Shown: positions 1 to 5,907, counted from the stretch's first letter. The stretch is 12,307 bases of DNA from Candidatus Gottesmanbacteria bacterium RIFCSPHIGHO2_01_FULL_46_14 (GCA_001780895.1 MFJJ01000014.1:45327-57633), one strand, 5' to 3'. Notes: generated from the sequence alone by a model not told the origin. Numbers and translations are program-made.

Positions 1-493
1 GATGGACGCCGGCTTCTGGCTTCAGATACCCATAGGCATAGGAACCAGTTACTTCCAAAGTCACGCTTTTGATACCCGCTTCATCCCCGCTTGTCCGATC
101 CAACTCCTGGCCGTCCCATCCTTTACGTTCGATGTAGCGGCTATACATGCGCAGGAGCATCTCTGTCCAATCCATAGCCTCGGTCCCCCCTTGCCCTGCA
201 TGCAAAGAAATAATTGCATCACCGCTATCATATGGGCCGGATAAATAGAGGACAAATTCGAGCCGGTTAACCTCTTTTTCGAGCTCTTTTTCCTCCAGAA
301 TCTCAAGCATCTCGATCTCGCTTATCTCTTTTTGGAGCGAGGCGAACTTTTTCATGATTTTTGCCGCTGTCTGACTATCCTGCCAGAAATCAGGCTTCAT
401 ACTCGACGCTTCGAGTTCCCGGATCTGTTTCTGCTTTTTGGGCAAATTGAGCTTCGTAACGAGCTCTTTTGCCCGCGTTTTGATATCTTCCAT
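1..493 (-). CDS. prfB: Peptide chain release factor 2, N-terminal part (cut by window edge)
   Basis: RF2 recognises UGA and UAA stop codons on the ribosome and triggers release of the finished protein. The window holds the first 164 residues. Residues 1-80 are the helical N-terminal domain, with a PDFW at 34-37 that matches the PDVW of E. coli RF2. The class-specific AGQGGTEAMDW stands at 99-109 and AGIKSVTLEVTGSYAYGYLK at 139-158. The SPF-type codon recognition motif and the catalytic GGQ lie beyond the window start. ATG 493-491 is chosen because a -10 hexamer ends 7 bases before it. The region aligned with the programmed +1 frameshift site of E. coli prfB reads through in one frame, with no CTTTGA, so the usual autoregulatory frameshift appears absent. 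Transcribed divergently from the HTH/PIN pair. The family is certain; only the 3' part is unseen. Confidence 0.96.
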   Translation of the reverse strand, partial: MEDIKTRAKELVTKLNLPKKQKQIRELEASSMKPDFWQDSQTAAKIMKKFASLQKEISEIEMLEILEEKELEKEVNRLEFVLYLSGPYDSGDAIISLHAGQGGTEAMDWTEMLLRMYSRYIERKGWDGQELDRTSGDEAGIKSVTLEVTGSYAYGYLKPEAGVH

Positions 494-500
494 GGGCTTT

Positions 501-509
501 ATTGTATCA
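501..509 (-). promoter_or_regulatory. prfB promoter, extended -10
   Basis: On the minus strand TGATACAAT (TG-N plus hexamer TACAAT, 506-501) ends 7 bases before the prfB ATG. No good -35 is visible 16-18 bases upstream, which fits an extended -10 promoter. Transcription would start about 1 nt before the ATG, so the mRNA would be nearly leaderless and has no room for a ribosome binding site. Confidence 0.6.
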
Positions 510-527
510 TGATTCGAAAAGTGAATA

Positions 528-556
528 TTGACATGTTTTATTCTGTTTGGTATAAA
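528..556 (+). promoter_or_regulatory. Strong sigma70-type promoter of the HTH/PIN pair
   Basis: TTGACA (528-533), a 17-base spacer, then TATAAA (551-556), which is also preceded by TGG (extended -10). The hexamer ends 6 bases before ATG 563, so the A of the start codon is the predicted first transcribed base. This is the closest match to consensus in the window. The -35 lies about where the prfB promoter would have its own -35, so the two divergent promoters overlap. Confidence 0.75.
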
Positions 557-562
557 ATAGTC

Positions 563-823
563 ATGATTAGAACAAATCCGTATACTCCCGAGCAGGTTGC
601 CGAAGTTCTTCAGATTAGCAAAAATACAGTATATAGCCTCATTAATCGAGGGGAAATTGTTGCAAAAAAAATTGGCAAAGCGTACCGTATCCCCGCCCAA
701 TCTCTTTCTTTTTTTATGACTGGTCTTGATGATGACCTCTATAACGCCCAGCGCGAAGACCAGAGAAGTGTCGCGCAGATCGAAGAGGAGATCGCCTCGG
801 TACGTAAGAGCAAATCAGCATGA
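563..823 (+). CDS. Excisionase-type HTH DNA-binding protein, putative antitoxin
   Basis: An 86-residue protein. Residues 6-52 form a MerR/excisionase-like winged helix-turn-helix (HTH_17 type): YTPEQVAEVLQISKNTVYSL, then a short wing around GEIVAKKIGKAYRIP. The C-terminal part, 53-86, is acidic then basic and probably helical, a plausible surface for binding a partner. The reading frame stays open upstream to about 332, but that extension runs antisense to prfB; ATG 563 sits 6 bases after a near-consensus promoter and directly before the HTH domain, so it is chosen as start. The stop overlaps the start of the PIN gene (ATGA), a layout typical of toxin-antitoxin pairs. I infer that it neutralises the PIN protein and represses its own promoter. 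It could instead be a stand-alone regulator. Confidence 0.85.
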   Translation: MIRTNPYTPEQVAEVLQISKNTVYSLINRGEIVAKKIGKAYRIPAQSLSFFMTGLDDDLYNAQREDQRSVAQIEEEIASVRKSKSA

Positions 824-1251
824 TCAGGCAAGTGTTCGTTGACTCGGATGTTATTATTTCCTCACTTTTATCAGATAAAGGAGCAGCGTTTCTTCTCCTC
901 CATTCCCAGCCCTCGTTGACCCGTTTCTTCATCACTCAATATTCTATCGATGAACTCGAGATCGTAGTACAACGATTGGAAATCTCCAACAAAAATCTCA
1001 CCCAACTTGTAGATACAAGATTAGAAACGGTTCATATACCAACGAGTCAGGAGCGGATACAAAAAACATATGAGCGCTACGTAATCGACACTGGCGATGC
1101 GCACATCGTAGGTGGTGCAGCAGAGACAAAGTGCCGTTTTCTTTTGACCTATAACGTCAAACACTTCAGAACCGAAAAAATCAAAGAAAAATTTAATATC
1201 CTTATCATGACTCCGGCGATGTTTTTACAATATATCCGTAGTTTGCAATAA
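820..1251 (+). CDS. PIN-domain protein, putative ribonuclease toxin
   Basis: A 143-residue PIN-fold protein, the usual length for VapC-like toxins and PIN_3-type proteins, which cut RNA using a metal ion held by acidic residues. Visible elements: VFVDSDVIIS near the N-terminus (D8, D10), SIDELE (D44, E45), DTGDAHIVGGA (D90, D93), and LLTYNVKHF at 108-116, followed by the terminal MTPAMFL typical of PIN_3 members. The fourth acidic position seems to be N112, a common variation in this branch. Its ATG overlaps the stop of the upstream HTH gene by 4 bases, and only a weak AAGAG precedes it, so translation is probably coupled. The target RNA is unknown. The fold is fairly certain; the toxin role is inferred from the pairing. 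Confidence 0.85.
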   Translation: MIRQVFVDSDVIISSLLSDKGAAFLLLHSQPSLTRFFITQYSIDELEIVVQRLEISNKNLTQLVDTRLETVHIPTSQERIQKTYERYVIDTGDAHIVGGAAETKCRFLLTYNVKHFRTEKIKEKFNILIMTPAMFLQYIRSLQ

Positions 1252-1259
1252 TCGGTAGC

Positions 1260-1301
1260 AAAAAAATTAAGGAGACTCAGCTGGCTTGCAGAGGAGTTCC
1301 T
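1260..1301 (-). terminator. Intrinsic terminator inside the 3' end of the small exported-protein gene
   Basis: Reading the minus strand, AGGAACTC (1301-1294) pairs with GAGT-C-TCCT (1278-1270, one bulged C) around a 15-base loop. The stop codon TAA and a run of seven T (1266-1260) follow. The hairpin lies within the last codons of the gene, as expected where only 15 bases separate it from the convergent PIN gene. Confidence 0.6.
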
Positions 1302-1635
1302 GGATTTGGGCCTGTTCTTCGGGCGGAAGACTTCCGATTTGGGCAACCAGTTGACGCACCGCTTGGGTAACGACAATTTTGGCAGCGCGTTCCTGGGCTG
1401 TCTTCATTATGCTCGCGGTTAATTTCGACGCTTCTGACGCGACATTTATCGGTTCAGCCGACTGGCTACTGACTCCAAGAATAGTGGCAAATGATTTTCC
1501 AAGCGATGTGTCTTTAACGACATTGTGAATTTGCTCGAGCGGCTCGGGCCGGGGCTGATTGGTGAGCCTGGGCCAGGCGATGCTGCCACCAGCAACCGTA
1601 ATTGCCATCAGTAGTAACGAAACAATAATATTCAT
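1267..1635 (-). CDS. Small exported or membrane-anchored protein, function unknown
   Basis: I do not recognise this 122-residue protein. Residues 2-21 are a hydrophobic segment with no lipobox cysteine, so it is either a signal peptide or an anchor. The rest is polar: a proline-rich stretch (25-33), then alanine-rich helices with a run of charged and Gln/Glu residues (about 66-115), and one cysteine near the end. No catalytic motif is visible. ATG 1635 is preferred over the TTG just upstream, because a TATACT hexamer ends 8 bases before the ATG. It is transcribed divergently from ruvC with a shared symmetrical promoter element. Composition is like its neighbours. Reading frame, promoter and terminator all support a real gene. 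Confidence 0.7.
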   Translation of the reverse strand: MNIIVSLLLMAITVAGGSIAWPRLTNQPRPEPLEQIHNVVKDTSLGKSFATILGVSSQSAEPINVASEASKLTASIMKTAQERAAKIVVTQAVRQLVAQIGSLPPEEQAQIQELLCKPAESP

Positions 1636-1642
1636 CAATTTT

Positions 1643-1652
1643 TAGTATACTA
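1643..1652. promoter_or_regulatory. Palindromic shared -10 element, ruvC and divergent gene
   Basis: TAGTATACTA is a perfect 10-base palindrome containing TATACT on both strands (+ 1646-1651; - 1649-1644). The plus hexamer ends 8 bases before the ruvC ATG and the minus hexamer ends 8 bases before the ATG of the divergent gene. Neither side has a clear -35. One symmetrical site therefore seems to start transcription both ways, giving near-leaderless mRNAs in each direction. Confidence 0.65.
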
Positions 1653-1659
1653 CCATTCG

Positions 1660-2121
1660 ATGGTAATCTTTGGCGTCGATCCGGGTACAACCAGACTGGG
1701 ATGGGGAGTAATAGAGAAAAACTCTGCGCTTGCCTATGGGTGTATTGCTCCGCAATCTAAGGCACCAGCGTTTCGCCTGGCTACTATTTATAAAGAGTTA
1801 CAAACACTCCTGAAAACGTATAAACCAGACGTTGTAGCAATCGAAGAACTTTATTTTGCAGTAAACGCAAAAACGGTCATCCCTGTTGCCGAAGCGCGAG
1901 GAGTCGTGTTGCTTTCTGCTGCGCAGGAAAATATTCCTGTAATATCCTATACTCCACTTGTGGTAAAACAGACGATAACGGGAAGTGGACGCGCCGATAA
2001 AACACAGGTGCAAAAAATGGTGAAAATACTTTTGAAATTGAAAGAAATTCCAAAACCGGATGATACGGCAGACGCGCTGGCCATTGCGATGACCCACGCA
2101 TTCACTAAGCAATACGTATGA
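1660..2121 (+). CDS. ruvC: Holliday junction resolvase RuvC
   Basis: RuvC is the endonuclease that cuts Holliday junctions brought to it by RuvAB, ending recombination and fork repair. This 153-residue protein (E. coli RuvC has 173) has the RNase H-like fold. D7 lies in FGVDPGTT, E62 in VAIEELYF, and D135 and D138 in DDTADALAIAMTHA; these match the four catalytic acids of the E. coli enzyme. NAKTVIPVAEARGVVL (69-84) and ITGSGRADKTQVQ (106-118) are also typical. The C-terminus is short but complete. It is first in a ruvC-ruvA-ruvB operon and its stop overlaps the ruvA start (ATGA). The start has no ribosome binding site; a -10 hexamer ends 8 bases before it. Confidence 0.97.
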   Translation: MVIFGVDPGTTRLGWGVIEKNSALAYGCIAPQSKAPAFRLATIYKELQTLLKTYKPDVVAIEELYFAVNAKTVIPVAEARGVVLLSAAQENIPVISYTPLVVKQTITGSGRADKTQVQKMVKILLKLKEIPKPDDTADALAIAMTHAFTKQYV

Positions 2122-2678
2122 TTGGCCTACTCAAAGGAACGGTTGAACATGTAACAACAAATCCCATTCTGGTTGTCGTTGGAGGCGTGGGATATAACGT
2201 GTATGTGCCGGATAGTCTTCGAGGCAAACTTACAAAACAAGAAATACTTTTTATTCACACGCATGTAACCGATGATGCAATCACGCTGTTTGGATTTGCA
2301 AAGGAAGAAGACCTCATGCTTTTTGAATTACTTCTCACTGTTTCGGGTATTGGCCCCAAGACCGCACTCGCCATCATTGATCGGGGCAGTCAATACGTGC
2401 GAGGCGCAATCAACAAAAACGATGTGGATTTTTTTACCATGATTCCGAGGCTCGGAAAAAAGAATGCCCAAAAAATTATTATAGAACTGCGAAACAAACT
2501 TGGTGCTATTACCGAACTGGATCTTGCCGCGGGTGACGGTGAAACAAAACCAATCAGACAGGCGCTTGAATCTATGGGGTTTGGACGAGAAGAAATTATG
2601 GAGGCACTCAAAAACGTCGGCGGAACAACCGTGGAAGAAAAAATTCGCGAAGCGCTCAAGTACTTAGGAAAACCATGA
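2118..2678 (+). CDS. ruvA: Holliday junction branch migration protein RuvA
   Basis: RuvA binds the four-way junction and loads the RuvB motor. It is 186 residues, close to the family norm. The OB-fold domain (about 1-62) starts MIGLLKGTVE and ends with VTDDAITLFGF, carrying the acidic pin residues D52/D53. Domain II (65-130) has two helix-hairpin-helix motifs: SGIGPKTA at 76-83 and IPRLGKKNAQKI at 109-120. The second differs from the usual PGIGKKTA, with Arg for Gly and Asn for Thr. The flexible linker (about 131-143) leads to domain III (144-186), which contacts RuvB. It is coupled by ATGA overlaps to ruvC upstream and ruvB downstream, with no ribosome binding site of its own. Confidence 0.97.
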   Translation: MIGLLKGTVEHVTTNPILVVVGGVGYNVYVPDSLRGKLTKQEILFIHTHVTDDAITLFGFAKEEDLMLFELLLTVSGIGPKTALAIIDRGSQYVRGAINKNDVDFFTMIPRLGKKNAQKIIIELRNKLGAITELDLAAGDGETKPIRQALESMGFGREEIMEALKNVGGTTVEEKIREALKYLGKP

Positions 2679-3679
2679 AAAAAACAGATGATATCGTCGA
2701 GGCTGCACCGACACCCGAGGAGGAAAAACTATTTACTTCTCTTCGCGCGAGTGATTGGAAAGAATTTCATGGCCAAGAAAACGTGAAAGAATCTCTCCAA
2801 ATCGCAATCAAAGCCGCGACAAAACGCAGGGAAGCGCTTGAACATATTTTGCTCTACGGTCCGCCGGGTTTGGGAAAAACGACGCTCGCGCACTTGATTG
2901 GCAAAGAATTGGGTGTCAATGTCCGCGTAACGAGTGGCCCGGCACTTGAACGCGCGGGAGATTTGGCATCGATCCTCACCAATCTGGAACCCAAAGACAT
3001 TCTCTTTATCGACGAAATTCACCGTCTCAATAAGGTCGTCGAAGAAACGATTTATCCGGCGATGGAAGAGTATGCATTGGATATCGTCATCGGCAAAGGC
3101 CCTGCCGCTCACACTCTTCGATTAGATTTACCGCCATTTACGATTATCGGGGCAACGACTCGCATAGGCCTCCTCTCTGCCCCCCTTCGGGACCGGTTCG
3201 GCGTTGTCGCTCGATTATCCTTTTACCAACCAAAAGAACTCGAACAAATTCTCCAGCGGGCGGCAACAAAGCTCAAAGTAAAACTTGATGCAAACGCCAG
3301 AGAAGAATTGAGCAAACGCAGTCGCGGCACCCCACGCATTGCGCTTCGGCTGCTCAAGCGCGTCCGGGACGTAGCGCAAGTCGAGGGCACGGGTGATATC
3401 ACCGAGGCAATTCTGGTGCGGTCTCTTTCGCTTTTGGATGTTGACGTCATGGGGCTTGATTCCTCCGACCGCCGACTACTTGCAACCATCATTGAAAAAT
3501 TCGCCGGTGGACCGGTGGGAATAGAAACGGTGGCGGCAGCACTTTCTGAAGATATCGGAACCTTAGAAGAGGTACTCGAGCCGTACCTCATGCAAATCGG
3601 GTTTCTCAAACGGACACCGCGCGGCAGGATCGTCACCCCGCACGGATATAAACATTTAGGAAAAACGCTGTCAATCTAG
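2675..3679 (+). CDS. ruvB: Holliday junction branch migration helicase RuvB
   Basis: RuvB is the AAA+ hexameric motor that drives branch migration with RuvA and RuvC. It is 334 residues, the usual length. Walker A GPPGLGKTT is at 62-70, Walker B FIDEIH at 111-116, sensor 1 GATTR at 159-163, the LRDRFG arginine finger at 171-176 (R174), and sensor 2 RGTPRIALRLLKR near 216-228. The C-terminal winged helix ends in TPRGRIVTPHGYKHLG, which resembles E. coli TPRGRMATTRAWNHFG. The ATG overlaps the ruvA stop, and an AGGA lies 5 bases upstream, so this internal start has a Shine-Dalgarno as well as coupling. Its TAG stop interlocks with the stop of the convergent DsbA-like gene in a CTAG. Confidence 0.98.
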   Translation: MKKTDDIVEAAPTPEEEKLFTSLRASDWKEFHGQENVKESLQIAIKAATKRREALEHILLYGPPGLGKTTLAHLIGKELGVNVRVTSGPALERAGDLASILTNLEPKDILFIDEIHRLNKVVEETIYPAMEEYALDIVIGKGPAAHTLRLDLPPFTIIGATTRIGLLSAPLRDRFGVVARLSFYQPKELEQILQRAATKLKVKLDANAREELSKRSRGTPRIALRLLKRVRDVAQVEGTGDITEAILVRSLSLLDVDVMGLDSSDRRLLATIIEKFAGGPVGIETVAAALSEDIGTLEEVLEPYLMQIGFLKRTPRGRIVTPHGYKHLGKTLSI

Positions 3680-4497
3680 AGCGCCGCATTGACTGCTGAT
3701 TCCATGTCTTTCCAACTATACGCTCCAGCAAAGGCAGTAGCATTGACGAAAAATCCTGGAGTACCAGAAACTCCAATACTTCGGGCGAGCACGATATCCT
3801 CGCCGAGACGGGCATCGTATTTCCCGCTATCTAAACAGGATTTCATATCCTGCGGGTTAAACTCATCTTTGAGAAATTGTGCTACTTCCTCTGATTTGGT
3901 CTTATCGTTCTTTACCGAATCATTGAGGAGACTATAGCCCTCGCTTGTCATGAGCTTGTCGTGCACGTCCCAGAATTTCCCTTTCTCAAAGGCGCAATAG
4001 AACGCTTTTGTCCCCATTTCTCCGTTTCCATGGCCGGGAGTATATAAGTACGCAAATGCAGCGCTGCCGCTATCAACGAGTTTTTTTATTTCCGGAACCG
4101 GAGCCACATACGGTCCTCCGTCTGCAGTTAAGACAAATCGGTCTCCCATTTGCTTATTCAGAGCCCCATTGTGACCTGCTGAGGCATGACAATACGGGCA
4201 ACTGGGGTCAGCTACCTCAATGAGGAGGAGTTTTTTGTTCGCGTCACCGAATTTAATAAGACTACCGGCAAATGCCTGTTTAACGGTATCGAGCGTTACT
4301 TTCGGTTCGGCCTGTTGGGTAGTACCTGTAGGTTGTGCTGCTTGCTGCACCCCCGCCACGCTACCTCCTTTAAGGAATTCAACTTTTGTCCAGAGAGAAC
4401 CCAAAAAAAATGCCCCAACGACAAGAATTACAACGACGACATGAAAAAGTTTCATTGAAGGAACTTGCACAATCACCGGTTCTTGTCGCTTTTCCAT
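3676..4497 (-). CDS. Membrane-anchored DsbA/BdbD-like thiol-disulfide oxidoreductase
   Basis: A 273-residue protein with an N-terminal transmembrane segment at about 17-37, a Gln/Thr-rich linker (49-65), and a thioredoxin-fold DsbA domain with a helical insert (about 70-273). The active site CPYC is at 100-103 and the cis-proline loop SGTPGFFVN at 244-252. It should sit outside the membrane and form or shuffle disulfides in exported proteins. Two more cysteines, C168 and C221, could form a structural bond. Such anchored DsbA-like proteins are common in monoderm bacteria and in Patescibacteria. Its partner could be a VKOR- or DsbB-like protein, which is not in the window. It has its own promoter just upstream. 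The TAG stop overlaps that of ruvB tail to tail. The family is clear; the direction of redox activity is not. Confidence 0.93.
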   Translation of the reverse strand: MEKRQEPVIVQVPSMKLFHVVVVILVVGAFFLGSLWTKVEFLKGGSVAGVQQAAQPTGTTQQAEPKVTLDTVKQAFAGSLIKFGDANKKLLLIEVADPSCPYCHASAGHNGALNKQMGDRFVLTADGGPYVAPVPEIKKLVDSGSAAFAYLYTPGHGNGEMGTKAFYCAFEKGKFWDVHDKLMTSEGYSLLNDSVKNDKTKSEEVAQFLKDEFNPQDMKSCLDSGKYDARLGEDIVLARSIGVSGTPGFFVNATAFAGAYSWKDMESAVNAAL

Positions 4498-4507
4498 ACG
4501 TCACGAT

Positions 4508-4536
4508 ATTGTATCGACTCTATAATCTTGGTTCAA
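4508..4536 (-). promoter_or_regulatory. Promoter of the DsbA-like gene
   Basis: On the minus strand TTGAAC (4536-4531), a 17-base spacer, then TACAAT (4513-4508). The hexamer ends 10 bases before the ATG, predicting a leader of about 4 nt. The -35 lies just after the stop codon of the VTT gene, so the DsbA-like gene can be transcribed on its own. Confidence 0.7.
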
Positions 4537-4540
4537 GAGA

Positions 4541-5041
4541 TCAAAAGTACACAACATATCGTGACGCGTAGAGAAACCCGAGCGTCCAGAGCGTACGGCT
4601 GATGAGTCTTCCGCAAAATCCGGCGAGAAAATATTTCTTAAAGGGAATTTTGTAGTGGCCGCAGATAAACGCGCTGATCGTCACGATAAATCCCGGCGTG
4701 GGAGCGATACCCATGACGAATACACCGGGAAGGCCATACTGTTTGATATATGATTCAACTTTTTCGTGCAGTTTTGATTTTTTTTCGTATTGCTCGCCGG
4801 TTTTGCCTACATACCACGCAAAAACTTCATCAATCGTCGAACCGAAGGCACCGATCAGAATAAGAAGAACCGGATCAAGGCGAGTGACAAGAAACGGCAA
4901 GACATAAAGGCCGTACCCAAAGTAATTGGCAACAAAAAATCCCGGGTATCCAACCGAGTCAAATCTTAAAACGTGTGGATACACCAAAACCGGAATGATG
5001 AGAATCGCAACCATCGCGATGATTGAGAAAATTCGCATCAT
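4541..5041 (-). CDS. VTT/DedA-like integral membrane protein
   Basis: A 166-residue membrane protein with hydrophobic segments at about 4-22, 56-76, 104-124 and 137-160. The motif GAFGSTIDEVFAWYVGK (64-80) resembles the G-x-x-x-G-x-x-x-x-Y-x-G signature of the VTT (SNARE-associated/DedA, YqaA) superfamily. GIAPTPGFIVTISAFICGHY followed by IPFKKYFLAGFCGRLI (111-147) matches the re-entrant loop and following helix. Family members act as lipid scramblases or flippases and affect envelope integrity; the substrate here is unknown. Its start overlaps the stop of the short cupin frame (ATGA), which supports ATG 5041 and coupled translation. It is shorter than a full DedA protein (about 200 residues), closer to YqaA-type members. 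Family placement rests on motif resemblance. Confidence 0.82.
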   Translation of the reverse strand: MMRIFSIIAMVAILIIPVLVYPHVLRFDSVGYPGFFVANYFGYGLYVLPFLVTRLDPVLLILIGAFGSTIDEVFAWYVGKTGEQYEKKSKLHEKVESYIKQYGLPGVFVMGIAPTPGFIVTISAFICGHYKIPFKKYFLAGFCGRLISRTLWTLGFLYASRYVVYF

Positions 5042-5205
5042 ACAATGCCGATAACAATATAGACTGCGTCTTTTTCCCCTACTGCTTTCATTTCGTGCAC
5101 GGCTTTTGCTGGAATAACAACCGCATCGCCAGACGCGAGCGTACTATGTTTTTCGTCAATAATTATCTCGACTCTTCCGTCAATAATTATAAAAAATTCT
5201 TCCAT
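5038..5205 (-). CDS. Short cupin-domain protein, N-terminally truncated
   Basis: A 55-residue frame that reads as the C-terminal half of a small cupin. E3-x6-G10 is the end of cupin motif 1, but the HxH metal ligands that should precede it are absent. GDAVVIPAKAVHEM (26-39) is motif 2, with P32 and H37. An in-frame TGA at 5223-5221 and the end of the upstream AlkD-like gene leave no space for the missing strand region, about 40 residues. The frame is open to its stop and shares an ATGA with the VTT gene, so it may still be translated. It is either a decayed metal-binding cupin or a half-domain working as a dimer. No ribosome binding site or promoter is evident; it is probably co-transcribed with the AlkD-like gene. 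Confidence 0.65.
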   Translation of the reverse strand: MEEFFIIIDGRVEIIIDEKHSTLASGDAVVIPAKAVHEMKAVGEKDAVYIVIGIV

Positions 5206-5230
5206 GCCACCGAACAATTTTCATAGTTTT

Positions 5231-5254
5231 ATAAAATGATTCAAATCATTTTAT
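5231..5254. repeat. Perfect 10-bp inverted repeat between AlkD-like and cupin genes
   Basis: ATAAAATGAT (5231-5240), loop TCAA, ATCATTTTAT (5245-5254). It starts 2 bases after the stop of the AlkD-like gene on the minus strand. The stem is very AT-rich and is not followed by a T run, so it is a poor classical terminator. It could be an mRNA 3'-end structure, a processing site or an operator. Confidence 0.55.
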
Positions 5255-5256
5255 AT

Positions 5257-5901
5257 TTACTTTTTCCCGGTCTCTAATTTTCTCGCTACTTCCCGAACGG
5301 CGATTTTGGGAAGTGTCGCGGCGTTTTGTTTAAGATATTTCTCAACTTCATTTTTATGATATTTGATGAGCGACCGCAGGAGCCAGGAAATGGCTTTGGT
5401 AATCATCGCGTGCGTTTCCCCTTTCAAAATATCAATACATTCAAACGAAAGATCGGCCAGATACACACTCGAATCTTTACTCACGCTGCTACATAGGACC
5501 ACAAGACTTGCCCGGCGTTTTTCGATTTGACTATGCCTGTTCCAAACTCTGAGGAGGTGTTCTCGTCTTTTCTGATCTGCCCGAAACCAGATATCTATCT
5601 CATCGCACACGGAGTCCACCTCTTCCCATCCGGCAAGCTGCCCAAGCCAGAGATCCAACCTCGCCTCCTTGAGTGTAACCAGATGTGTGGGAAATAGACC
5701 AACAATCATGGATGCAAGTACTTTTTCCTCACGCGATGGCCCGCTGTAGAGCAAATCGAGGAGTTCAATAAATGTTTTGCTATCAATTTCCTTGTTTTCT
5801 CTGACCCAATTGCGGGCAATTGTGCGCAACTTAGAAACAGCCACGCGGGAGTTACTCTTGAGCTGCCCAAGCAACGTATCCCTCTCGAATTTAATGTTCA
5901 T
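5257..5901 (-). CDS. AlkD-like DNA alkylation repair protein (HEAT-repeat glycosylase family)
   Basis: A 214-residue all-helical protein of the DNA alkylation repair family (AlkC/AlkD, HEAT-like repeats). AlkD removes positively charged alkylated bases such as 7-methylguanine and 3-methyladenine without flipping the base. The LAGWEEVDSVCDE stretch (89-101) matches the family signature with the base-contacting Trp and catalytic Asp (W92, D96). IEKRRASLVVL (126-136) carries the Arg that the family uses on the DNA backbone (R129 or R130). ITKAISWLLRSLIKYHKNEV (167-186) matches the late W-x-L-R-x-x-x-K helix pair. The length fits AlkD (about 230). A promoter hexamer ends 6 bases before the ATG. 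It is read towards the cupin, VTT and DsbA-like genes. Activity is inferred from motifs. Confidence 0.85.
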   Translation of the reverse strand: MNIKFERDTLLGQLKSNSRVAVSKLRTIARNWVRENKEIDSKTFIELLDLLYSGPSREEKVLASMIVGLFPTHLVTLKEARLDLWLGQLAGWEEVDSVCDEIDIWFRADQKRREHLLRVWNRHSQIEKRRASLVVLCSSVSKDSSVYLADLSFECIDILKGETHAMITKAISWLLRSLIKYHKNEVEKYLKQNAATLPKIAVREVARKLETGKK

Positions 5902-5907
5902 ACTGGT

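Noticed and set aside
332..562. Upstream extension of the HTH gene to an earlier ATG
   Set aside because: It would run antisense through the prfB coding region, and its residues resemble no HTH family member. ATG 563 sits 6 bases after a near-consensus promoter and directly before the domain.
1636..1638. TTG start directly before the ATG of the small exported-protein gene
   Set aside because: ATG 1635 is adjacent, stronger, and better spaced from the -10 hexamer.
5182..5224. 14-codon frame starting ATGAAAATT ahead of the cupin
   Set aside because: It is in another frame, stops quickly, and the residues do not resemble the missing cupin N-terminus.
5239..5244. TTGAAT within the inverted repeat as a -35 for the cupin
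   Set aside because: No acceptable -10 is found 16-18 bases downstream; the best hexamer there is AAAATT.
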